Both the position numbers and the translations under genes were made by a program. Below are positions 14,569 to 21,615 of a DNA stretch of 40,584 nt, one piece after another. Position 1 is the first letter of the stretch. Every line of letters begins with the position of its first letter. The DNA comes from an uncultured Verrucomicrobia subdivision 3 bacterium (lineage in GTDB: Bacteria > Verrucomicrobiota > Verrucomicrobiae > Limisphaerales > UBA11358). The notes under the pieces are model-generated. The model had not been told where the DNA came from, ran no database searches, and was given only the letters and a program-made list of their open reading frames with translations. The stretch lies in the NCBI GenBank assembly GCA_903921455.1, contig CAIXPZ010000162.1, positions 1 through 40,584 of the forward strand, given 5' to 3'.

Positions 14569-16950
14569 TTAAGTCGCATACAGCAGCGTTTGCAGTTGGT
14601 TCACCGCGTTGCGAAGCTGGTCTGCGCCGCCGAATTTGCCGATAATTTCATTCACGTTGCCGTGGTGGGAAATCGGCGGCAATTTAAGCACGTCGGGCAG
14701 CGTGAATTGCAGTTCACCGTCAACAGCATATTTCTCCAGCAAATCAGCCAGAATTTCCTGCGCCTCCGGTTTGAAATAATTAAAAAATGCGTTCTGCTGC
14801 TTCTTAACCCGGTCTGCCCGCTGGCGACGGGTCAGTATCGGTGCGTTGTAGGCTAGGTGGCACAGCAGATCAAACGGGTCAGCCTCCGGTTTGCCAGCCT
14901 GACTTGCGAGCGTTTCAAAATCTATCCCACGCTCGTGGAGTTGCTCGATGATTTCCGCCCGCTGCTCTGGATTGCTCCAGCGCGCCCGCAAGTCCATCGT
15001 GCTGGGGCAGATGGAACGCACCTTGTCACCGGTGTAATCCGTCAGTTTGACCACTCGCAGTTGTTTGCCGTCGGCGTCCAACTCGTAAACCAAGTCGGCG
15101 GCAATCTCCACCTGCCCGCCATCAACGTAGAATTTCTTGCGCTGGTTGAGGCCAAAATCGTCGCTGATAACCGTGCCGCCCGGCGGTTCGTTGATTTCGC
15201 CACCCTCATCCTCTGGTTCTTCCGGCGTGATGACTTCGGTGTCTTTCACCTTCCCGTGCTCGTCAATTTCCTCCTGCGTGGCAAAGGCCGGATCGCCGTC
15301 GAAGGCGGGGTCAGCAAATTTGGCCGTGGCTGCGCCGGTATAATCGAGGATGTTGAAATAATATTTGCCGTATTCCGTGCGCAGCCGCGTGCCGCGCCCG
15401 ATGATCTGCTTGAACTCCACCATCGAGTTAACCAAACGCACCAGCACGACATTGTGACAGGTCGGCGCGTCGAGGCCGGTGGTGAGCAATTGCGAGGTGG
15501 TGAGGATGACCGGCGTGCGCGTCTCAACGTCCTGAAACCGCTGCATGTGGCCACGCCCAATGTCGCCCTCGTCCGACGTGACCCGGCAGACATAATCCGG
15601 ATATTGCTTCACGAGGTCGGCATTCAGGTTATTAAGCGCCGTGCGCATCTCGGAGGCGTGTTCCTGATCTACGCAAAAAACGATGGTTTTGGCAAAGCGG
15701 TCGGTCTTTTTCAGGAAATCGGTCAGGTGGCGGGCAACCGCTTGTGTGCGGGCGCGGAGGGCCACCCGCCGCTCAAAATCGTCGGTGGTGTAAACCTCGT
15801 CGGGAATTTCCCGCCCGTAGCGGTCTAGCTCGTCCTTGTTGGGTCGCCAGCCCGCCGCATCCCATTGCGTGATGACCCGATGGACGCGGTAGGGGGCAAG
15901 AAAGCCATCATCAATGCCCTGCCGCAGGCTGTAGGTATAAATCGGATTGCCGAAATACAGGTAGGTGTCGCGGTTATCATCGCGCAGCGGCGTGGCCGTC
16001 ATGCCGAGCTGATAGGCGGGCGCGAAGTATTCAAGGATGTCGCGCCAGTTGGAATCTTCCTTCGCGCTCCCCCGATGGCACTCGTCCACGATGATGAGGT
16101 CGAAGAAGTCGGGCGCAAATTCCTTGTAGAGACCGGGCCGACGCTCGTCCTTGGCGATGGCTTGATACGTCGCGAAGTAAAGTTCGCGGCTATGAACGAC
16201 CAACCCGCCCTCAATCTTGTGCCGAGCATCGCCGAATCCGGAAAAGGTTTTGTCCTTGGGATCGTCCACGAGGAAATTACGGTCAGCCAGATACAGGATG
16301 CGCGGCTTCCGCGTCGGGTCGCCCTTGGCGTTCCATTTAGATGACCATAGTTTCCAGCAGATTTGAAATGCCACCAGACTCTTGCCTGTGCCGGTAGCCA
16401 TCGTGAGCAGCACCCGTTTCTTGCCGGTTAGAATGGCTTGCACCGAGCGGTCAATCGCGATGCGCTGATAATAACGAGGCTCTTTGCCAACGGTCAGATG
16501 GGCGGGTGTCAGCAATCTGTTCGCGATGGTGTCATCGGTCAACTTCTCGCCTGTCCGCAGCCGCGCCCACAATTCGGCAGGCGTGGGAAAAGTCTCGATA
16601 AACCGTTCAATGCCGGTAAGGAAGTCGAATTCGATGATTTCCTTGCCGTTGGTGGCAAAGGCGAATTTAAGGCCGAGAATTTCGGCGTAGTCCTTGGCCT
16701 GCTGCAAGCCATCGGCGGCTTTCTTGTATTCAGCCTTGGCTTCGGTAACGGCAATGGGGAAGTCGCGGGTGTAGCGAAGCAGATAATCTGCGCGCTTGCC
16801 TTTTTTGCGGTCAGCCTTGGTGCCGCGCACGACAATCCGGCCATCGGTAAAGCTGCGTTGCTCGGCGATGGAATGCGGGTCGGAGTCCCAGCCCGCAGCC
16901 TGGAGCTTCGGCACCACAAATTTTCTGCATGTATCCGCTTCTGTAGCCAT
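14569..16950 (-). CDS. hsdR: Type I restriction enzyme R subunit (HsdR, EcoEI-like)
   Basis: A 793-residue helicase-nuclease. The N-terminal nuclease domain has Asp55 (RADYLLRY), Glu70-Ala-Lys72 (VTEAKAEY) and a Q-x3-Y element (QAKDY, 84-88), as in HsdR nucleases. The SF2 motor has Walker A MATGTGKS (184-191), DECH (289-292), motif III GMTATPLRDD and the motif VI-like QIIGRGTRLR. The C-terminal part matches EcoEI-type R subunits in length and character. HsdR cuts DNA after ATP-driven translocation but needs HsdM and HsdS to recognise sites; neither is present in the window. ATG 16950 (MATEADTCRKF) is chosen over an earlier ATG at 16992. The residues look intact, so the protein may be active with partners in trans or have another role. 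Confidence 0.9.
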   Translation of the reverse strand: MATEADTCRKFVVPKLQAAGWDSDPHSIAEQRSFTDGRIVVRGTKADRKKGKRADYLLRYTRDFPIAVTEAKAEYKKAADGLQQAKDYAEILGLKFAFATNGKEIIEFDFLTGIERFIETFPTPAELWARLRTGEKLTDDTIANRLLTPAHLTVGKEPRYYQRIAIDRSVQAILTGKKRVLLTMATGTGKSLVAFQICWKLWSSKWNAKGDPTRKPRILYLADRNFLVDDPKDKTFSGFGDARHKIEGGLVVHSRELYFATYQAIAKDERRPGLYKEFAPDFFDLIIVDECHRGSAKEDSNWRDILEYFAPAYQLGMTATPLRDDNRDTYLYFGNPIYTYSLRQGIDDGFLAPYRVHRVITQWDAAGWRPNKDELDRYGREIPDEVYTTDDFERRVALRARTQAVARHLTDFLKKTDRFAKTIVFCVDQEHASEMRTALNNLNADLVKQYPDYVCRVTSDEGDIGRGHMQRFQDVETRTPVILTTSQLLTTGLDAPTCHNVVLVRLVNSMVEFKQIIGRGTRLRTEYGKYYFNILDYTGAATAKFADPAFDGDPAFATQEEIDEHGKVKDTEVITPEEPEDEGGEINEPPGGTVISDDFGLNQRKKFYVDGGQVEIAADLVYELDADGKQLRVVKLTDYTGDKVRSICPSTMDLRARWSNPEQRAEIIEQLHERGIDFETLASQAGKPEADPFDLLCHLAYNAPILTRRQRADRVKKQQNAFFNYFKPEAQEILADLLEKYAVDGELQFTLPDVLKLPPISHHGNVNEIIGKFGGADQLRNAVNQLQTLLYAT

Positions 16951-17327
16951 GATTCCCAACGGACTGTGAAATGTTGCGGAATCGTATTTCAAATTGGTTC
17001 ATCGGCAAACAAAAATGCTCGCAAGAATTCACCACTGTGCCGACCAGTTCGCAAATTGCTTGCAACGCGCCGCCGCCGGGTGCATAACGAGTGCGACCGA
17101 AAAACGAATGGAATAATCACCCCATAAAACACAATTTTGCGTAGCAACGGCTACGGTCTCTGGTAAAACCGCGAATTTTAACTGATGAGAGCCAAGCCCA
17201 AGCACGCGCCACTCGGCGCGGCTTGGTGCATTTCTCATCAAGGCGCTTCGCGGTGCCTACCAGAGGGTGCGTCGAGTCCGCGCCCTTTTATTTCCGTATT
17301 TCAGCTCGCAATTACCTGCGTAAAACC
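16951..17327. other. 377-bp divergent spacer with a large palindrome
   Basis: This lies between the start of hsdR (minus) and the small membrane protein gene (plus), so it should hold promoters for both. Its main feature is the nested inverted repeat at 17158-17265. The frame open through 17223-17327 reads from within that structure and is not a credible gene extension. No clear -35/-10 pair seen. Confidence 0.5.
17158..17265. repeat. 108-bp nested imperfect palindrome (possible structured RNA or transposable remnant)
   Basis: Five arms pair in order from the outside: CTCTGGTA 17158-17165 with TACCAGAG 17258-17265; CCGCG 17169-17173 with CGCGG 17249-17253; TGATGAGA 17183-17190 with TCTCATCA 17233-17240; CCAAGC 17198-17203 with GCTTGG 17221-17226; CGCGCC 17205-17210 with GGCGCG 17215-17220, closing on the loop ACTC. 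The top is nearly continuous (12 bp with one bulged A). CCAAGC also occurs at 17192-17197, allowing an alternative pairing. Several interior loops are of similar length on both sides. No T-tract follows on either strand, so it is not an ordinary terminator. Confidence 0.7.
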
Positions 17328-17504
17328 ATGCTCTTATTCAAATCTTCGGCGCTCCTGTTGGGGGAAGTTTGGGGTCTTGACGGTATATACGACGAAGACG
17401 CTGACTGTTGTGGGACGACTGCAACTGCTGGTCACATGTGGGCTTATCTTTTTCTCGGAATAACCGTTTCATTCATCGTTTATACGCTAGCAAAAAAATG
17501 TTGA
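17328..17504 (+). CDS. Small single-span membrane protein, in frame with the Sel1 gene downstream
   Basis: A 58-residue frame from ATG 17328. It has an acidic segment with a Cys pair (GIYDEDADCCGT) and a membrane span at about residues 35-55 (HMWAYLFLGITVSFIVYTLAKK). It ends at TGA 17502-17504. The following Sel1-repeat frame is in the same register with no other stop between, so this may be the N-terminal anchor of a longer protein split by one stop codon. Without that link it would be a small membrane protein of unknown role. No family recognised. Confidence 0.5.
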   Translation: MLLFKSSALLLGEVWGLDGIYDEDADCCGTTATAGHMWAYLFLGITVSFIVYTLAKKC

Positions 17505-17528
17505 ATCCCTCCGCGTCTCGTCATTTGC

Positions 17529-18692
17529 ATGTTACAAGCCGAACTCAAAATCGCCTACAAGTGGATACTCAAGGCCGCGCTACTAGGCGACCTTGAAGCC
17601 ATCGAACTACTGACCGGCTTCGATGCTGACCGTTTTCAGGCGATGGGGGTTTCTGACCCGGCCAAATGGTTGCTTGCGAGCAAGAATTTGCCCGTTCCAC
17701 AGGCGGTGAAAGACTTGGGCATTTCTGAATCCTTCAAATGGCTCCAGCGGGCGTCCGAATTGGGGCACCCTAACGCCATCTATGTCATGGGCCTTTGTCA
17801 CCTTGAAGGCTACTGTGTCCCCCAATCTGACTGGTTTGCCTTTGAGAACTTCCTGTTGGCGGCGCAACGCGACTGGGCCAAGGCACAACTCCAGACCGGA
17901 ATTTGCTATGCTACAGGCACCGGCACCGGCATAGATTATCCGCTGGCGGTGCAGTGGTATAAAAGCGCGGCTAAAAAGGGCAATGAAGAAGCCAAATTCG
18001 CCCTCGATTGGTGTTTTGCCGAAATTGGCCGCGTTGACCAGAAGCAAATTGCCAACGCCCGGTTGTATCAGGCAAAGGCCGAACAAGGAATTGCTGCCGC
18101 CCAAAACAACCTCGCTGGTTGCTACCTCTTGGGACTAGGCGTTGAACCGAACTTCACGGAGGCTGCCAAGTGGTGCCGCTCCGCTGCCTACCAAGGACAG
18201 GTTGAAGCCCAAAATAATTACGGCCTCTGTTTGCTTCATGGCCACGGCATCCAGCAAGATCGTGCTGAGGCATTTGATTGGTTTATGATGTCGGCCAAAC
18301 AGGGATTTTCCGACGCAAAGTGCAATGTCGGCTGGTGCTATGATTGCGGCAGAGGGGCAGCCCAAGATTCAGTGCTGGCGGCAGAGTGGTATTTGAGCGC
18401 GGCCAACCAAGGTCTAGCGATGGCCCAAAACAACATTGCCAGTTGCTTCGAGAAAGGCGACGGCGTTCCCCATGATTTAGCCCAGGCATTGAAGTGGTAT
18501 CTGCGTGCGGCGGAACAAGGCTTAGTCGAAGCCCAATGCAATCTGGCCCGTTGCTATGAAGAAGGTAAAGGCGTTCCGAAAGATACTGAAAAAGCCCTGA
18601 CGTGGTATGTTCAAGCCGCCGCCCAAGGGAATGAGGATGCTGAATTTAAGGTGTGGCAATTAACCAACGGGCAAATCGCTTTTAAGCAATGA
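17529..18692 (+). CDS. Sel1-like (TPR-type) repeat protein
   Basis: A 387-residue protein made mostly of about eight Sel1-like repeats of roughly 36 residues, for example NNLAGCYLLGLGVEPNFTEA, NNYGLCLLHGHGIQQDRAEA, NNIASCFEKGDGVPHDLAQA and CNLARCYEEGKGVPKDTEKA. Such alpha-solenoids mediate protein contacts in signalling and envelope quality control. No signal peptide or membrane span is visible in this frame. ATG 17529 has no recognisable ribosome binding site and is the only start after the upstream TGA. The stop overlaps the start of the next gene (18689), a sign of translational coupling. It is probably the scaffold part of the module with the transglutaminase-like protein. Confidence 0.88.
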   Translation: MLQAELKIAYKWILKAALLGDLEAIELLTGFDADRFQAMGVSDPAKWLLASKNLPVPQAVKDLGISESFKWLQRASELGHPNAIYVMGLCHLEGYCVPQSDWFAFENFLLAAQRDWAKAQLQTGICYATGTGTGIDYPLAVQWYKSAAKKGNEEAKFALDWCFAEIGRVDQKQIANARLYQAKAEQGIAAAQNNLAGCYLLGLGVEPNFTEAAKWCRSAAYQGQVEAQNNYGLCLLHGHGIQQDRAEAFDWFMMSAKQGFSDAKCNVGWCYDCGRGAAQDSVLAAEWYLSAANQGLAMAQNNIASCFEKGDGVPHDLAQALKWYLRAAEQGLVEAQCNLARCYEEGKGVPKDTEKALTWYVQAAAQGNEDAEFKVWQLTNGQIAFKQ

Positions 18693-19600
18693 AATCCATC
18701 ATCAAATGGATTTTAACCATGCTGGCGATATTTGGCACTGTTTTCGCCGCTACGGTCGTTGGTCTCAAATACGCCAAAACCAAAGATCAACCTGCCCGCA
18801 TTATTAGTTCACCCAAAACGAGCCAATCCAACGCAACTGGAAGCGTCGTAAATTCAAAATCAGATAATGAAGTTACCGCGTATAGTTCCCCCACTGCCAC
18901 CCAGTCGGATAACTACGGAGTCTTGTCCAAAATCGTTTCCGACTATCATAAGGCGCACACCTATATTGGAAAACAGAATGGCGCTGACGACGACATTTAT
19001 GTGTGTGGCGACATGGCATGTGACGTGTGGGATATGGTTCAAAAAGCAGGAATCAATGCGAAGGTTGCCATCGGAAACGTGGATGCAGATATTAAATCTT
19101 TCCGCGATGCCAACCATGCTTGGGTTTTGGCGGAGACAACTCCGGGAAATTGGCTGGCACTTGAAGCAACGGGGGGCTTTGTCGTAAATGGCGCTGAAAA
19201 CAAAAGATACTATAATCACGCCCACGGATTCCCCACCCCTAAAGAGTTTAGGGAGTATATTGAAATCATCCACCAAAGAAACGCAGCAATAGCTAAGTGC
19301 AAAGAATCTCAGAATACCAGCCAACTAGCATACAACGACTACATGCAGGCATATAAAGCCTACGAAAAAGCCTATTTGGACTTCAAGCAGGTGGCAGATT
19401 TAATGCCCTACGCAAACGGTTCGGATTTAGCCAAACTGGAAATTATCTTTAAACAGAAAAAAAAGTTCATGGACGAACTAGATATTCTGGTAGAGCAGGC
19501 AAAAGTAGTGATGGAGCAGAAATCTATAGTATTCAATCAACGAAAATCAGATTTATCAGAAATAAACCAGAAACTTGATATCTTGTTTTCTAAGAAATGA
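18689..19600 (+). CDS. Membrane-anchored transglutaminase-like protein with coiled coil
   Basis: A 303-residue protein. Residues 5-25 are a membrane anchor (IKWILTMLAIFGTVFAATVVG) and 30-75 a Ser/Thr-rich linker. Residues 80-165 resemble a small transglutaminase/cysteine-protease fold: candidate Cys106 or Cys111 in YVCGDMACDVWDM, the strand GINAKVAIGNVD, His143 in NHAWVLAET and an acidic residue in WLALEATGG (Glu159). Residues about 195-303 are a charged helical region with probable coiled coil (for example IFKQKKKFMDELDILVEQAK). It overlaps the Sel1 gene by 4 bp. The fold assignment is by motif order, so catalysis is uncertain. The region is A+T-rich compared with the chromosome. Confidence 0.7.
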   Translation: MKSIIKWILTMLAIFGTVFAATVVGLKYAKTKDQPARIISSPKTSQSNATGSVVNSKSDNEVTAYSSPTATQSDNYGVLSKIVSDYHKAHTYIGKQNGADDDIYVCGDMACDVWDMVQKAGINAKVAIGNVDADIKSFRDANHAWVLAETTPGNWLALEATGGFVVNGAENKRYYNHAHGFPTPKEFREYIEIIHQRNAAIAKCKESQNTSQLAYNDYMQAYKAYEKAYLDFKQVADLMPYANGSDLAKLEIIFKQKKKFMDELDILVEQAKVVMEQKSIVFNQRKSDLSEINQKLDILFSKK

Positions 19601-19652
19601 GACTGTCTGCGGACCTTTAAAAGCTGATAGCCATTTCCACCAATTAGCCACC

Positions 19653-19988
19653 TCAAACCTCAACCGGTTCATCTATCTCTGCTGGCTTCGCGCGTTTCAA
19701 GTTAGCAAGCAGTTCTCCCACCTTGGCCGGTGCCAACGGCGGCAAACCGCGTATCTCCCGTTTGAGCCGTTCCAGTTCAATCCATGAGCGCGTGCACAGC
19801 GCCGCATCACGCGGCGAGGTGTTTTCGTCACAAACCGCTTTAGAAAGCACGGTTTGCATCTGTCTGGCTGCGTAATAATCGGGGCCGAATCGCATACTTG
19901 AGGGGGAACTTACTGCGGGTTTCAGAGGGGTGCAAGGGGTGGATTCAGGTTCCAATTTTCTGCCGTTTACCAAGCCTGCCAACTTCAT
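19653..19988 (-). CDS. Hypothetical island protein
   Basis: A 111-residue protein starting MKLAGLVNGRKLEPES. The middle is a helical segment (YYAARQMQTVLSKAVC) and the end is charged and proline-rich (LPPLAPAKVGELLANLKRAK). No family recognised. The frame extends to 20057, but ATG 19988 gives a more ordinary start. It converges on the transglutaminase-like gene and is divergent from ardC. Confidence 0.45.
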   Translation of the reverse strand: MKLAGLVNGRKLEPESTPCTPLKPAVSSPSSMRFGPDYYAARQMQTVLSKAVCDENTSPRDAALCTRSWIELERLKREIRGLPPLAPAKVGELLANLKRAKPAEIDEPVEV

Positions 19989-20174
19989 TATGGACCGATT
20001 TCCTAGACCAGATCGCCATCGGAAAGATGAGGCTCCTCTAACAGGAACACCGGACATTTTGGGGGTATCGGGTCGGTGGTGCGGTGACGGTCTCGCGAAA
20101 AAAGGGATTCCTTAAAATAAATATTCCCGGTGTAGCACGAATTTTAGGTGTGAGAAGCACTCGCACCGGGCGAA

Positions 20175-20222
20175 CGGCTGGCAGGCTGCCGGTGAGAGTG
20201 ACCTAACCAACAGCCAGCCTGC
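20175..20222. repeat. Alternative inverted repeats upstream of ardC
   Basis: GCAGGCT (20181-20187) can pair with AGCCTGC (20216-20222), or GGCTGGC (20176-20182) with GCCAGCC (20213-20219). The two pairings exclude each other. The site is about 30 bp before the ardC start, in a region free of genes (19989-20254), so it could be an operator or a leader structure; this is inference. Confidence 0.4.
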
Positions 20223-20254
20223 GCTAACAGGTGCCAGCCAGAAACGAGAGTGAA

Positions 20255-21148
20255 ATGAATAATGACGCATATCAAGTCATTACGGATCGAATAGTCGCCC
20301 AACTCGAAAAGGGCGTGGTGCCGTGGCAAAAGCCCTGGCAGGGCGGCGACCAGTTGCCGCGCAACCTAATCAGTGGTCATGCCTATCGGGGCGTGAACGT
20401 GTTCCTGCTCCATGCCATGAGCTACGAAACCCCATACTGGCTCACCTACAAGCAGGCGAGCGATTTGGGCGGACACGTCAAAAAGGGCGAGCGGGCCTGT
20501 CCGGTGGTCTTCTGGAAGCGGCTGCAAGTCGCCGACATGACCGAGCCAACCGGAAACAAGGCCATCCCGTTCCTGCGCTATTACAGCGTGTTTAACGTGG
20601 CGCAGTGCGAAGATATCCCGCCAGACAAAATCCCCGCCCAGAATGGCAGCCAGCGCGAGCATTGCCCCATTGCGGAGGCGGAAAGCATCGTGGCTGCCAT
20701 GCCTAAAAAGCCGGAAATCAGACACGGTGGCGGGCGGGCCTGCTACTCGCCCAGTCTGGATTGTGTCACCATGCCCGTGCCGGAACGGTTCCAGAGCGGG
20801 CAAGATTACTACTCGGTGTTGTTCCATGAACTGACGCACAGCACCGGCCACACCTCCCGGCTGAACCGCAAAGGCATCGGCGGCGAGGAAGGCGAGTGGT
20901 CGGCGTTCGGCTCGACACCCTACGCGCGGGAAGAGCTGGTGGCCGAAATGGGTGCGGCGTTCCTGTCCGGTCATGCTGGCATCGTCGAGCGGACACTGGA
21001 CAACTCGGCAGCCTACATCAAGGCGTGGCTGGAGCGGCTAAAGGAGGATAGGCGTCTGATTGTGCAGGCGGCAGCGGCGGCACAGAAGGCAGCAGACTAC
21101 ATCCTCAACAAACAATTCGGGCAGCCGGAAAGCGAGGTGTCCGAATGA
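20255..21148 (+). CDS. ardC: ArdC-type antirestriction protein (ssDNA-binding domain plus zinc peptidase)
   Basis: A 297-residue protein. The N-terminal part (about 1-130) matches the ArdC ssDNA-binding domain: ITDRIVAQLEKGVVPWQKPW, PRNLISGHAYRGVNVFLL and YWLTYKQASDLGGHVKKGE. The C-terminal part is a zincin-like metallopeptidase with HELTHSTGH (191-199) and the helix REELVAEMGAAFL holding the third metal-ligand candidate. ArdC proteins of plasmids protect incoming ssDNA from restriction. ATG 20255 follows GAGAG; the longer frame starts with GTG 20231. It overlaps the next gene by 4 bp. Its presence in an island that also carries HsdR is notable. Usual length and intact motif. Confidence 0.88.
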   Translation: MNNDAYQVITDRIVAQLEKGVVPWQKPWQGGDQLPRNLISGHAYRGVNVFLLHAMSYETPYWLTYKQASDLGGHVKKGERACPVVFWKRLQVADMTEPTGNKAIPFLRYYSVFNVAQCEDIPPDKIPAQNGSQREHCPIAEAESIVAAMPKKPEIRHGGGRACYSPSLDCVTMPVPERFQSGQDYYSVLFHELTHSTGHTSRLNRKGIGGEEGEWSAFGSTPYAREELVAEMGAAFLSGHAGIVERTLDNSAAYIKAWLERLKEDRRLIVQAAAAAQKAADYILNKQFGQPESEVSE

Positions 21149-21366
21149 AACCGCGCACCCTGAAAATAGAAACCACGGGCGACTTCTGGCGCGGGCAGGT
21201 TAAGCCGAAGATACGGCTCACCGGACAATGGCTGGAACGTGCCGGATTCAAGCCCGGCAATCGGGTCGTGGTTCACATCAGCCAACCCGGAACAATCACC
21301 CTGCAATTCGTGGATCAAACCAAAGATTGCAGCCTCGACAAAAAACAGGGCGTGAACACGCTCTAA
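21145..21366 (+). CDS. SymE-like protein (AbrB-fold toxin family)
   Basis: A 73-residue protein with the SymE core: PKIRLTGQWLERAGFKPGNRVVVHISQPGTI, a small AbrB-like beta domain. In E. coli SymE is an SOS-induced toxin repressed by an antisense RNA; related proteins occur widely in mobile elements. It overlaps ardC by ATGA, so the two are translated together. I see no obvious antisense promoter. It is the last gene before the right arm-type repeats and the tRNA. Confidence 0.75.
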   Translation: MKPRTLKIETTGDFWRGQVKPKIRLTGQWLERAGFKPGNRVVVHISQPGTITLQFVDQTKDCSLDKKQGVNTL

Positions 21367-21376
21367 ACATTCAAAA

Positions 21377-21397
21377 GTGGAACAGAAGTGGAACAGA
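21377..21397 (+). repeat. Right pair of decamer direct repeats (probable integrase arm sites)
   Basis: GTGGAACAGA occurs at 21377-21386 and 21388-21397, the same decamer and 11-bp spacing as near the integrase start (11507-11537) and in the same orientation. It lies about 112 bp inside the right core. Function as an arm site is inferred. Confidence 0.65.
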
Positions 21398-21445
21398 GGA
21401 AAATTTTAGGACTAATAATCGCACCGATTTCTCACCCTCCAGACA

Positions 21446-21473
21446 ACAAAAAACCCCTGATTTATCAGGGGTT
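21446..21473 (-). terminator. Terminator of tRNA-Phe
   Basis: AACCCCTGAT and ATCAGGGGTT form a perfect palindrome around a 2-nt centre (about 21452-21473). Read on the minus strand it is followed by six T. It lies about 10 bp past the tRNA 3' end. A very similar palindrome accompanies the displaced tRNA half at 11299-11320. Confidence 0.75.
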
Positions 21474-21481
21474 TAAGACGG

Positions 21482-21557
<76 letters not shown>

Positions 21558-21615
21558 AACCAACGGGACACGAATGAAACCACAGTTACGGGCCGGTGAC
21601 AAGCCACATTTCTAA

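Noticed and set aside
17158..17265. An integron attC site
   Set aside because: The arms do not carry the conserved inverse core/core consensus, there is no IntI gene in the window, and the palindrome is nested with several internal loops.
17502..17504. TGA read as selenocysteine
   Set aside because: I see no SECIS-like hairpin after it and no selenocysteine machinery; read-through or a nonsense change is simpler.
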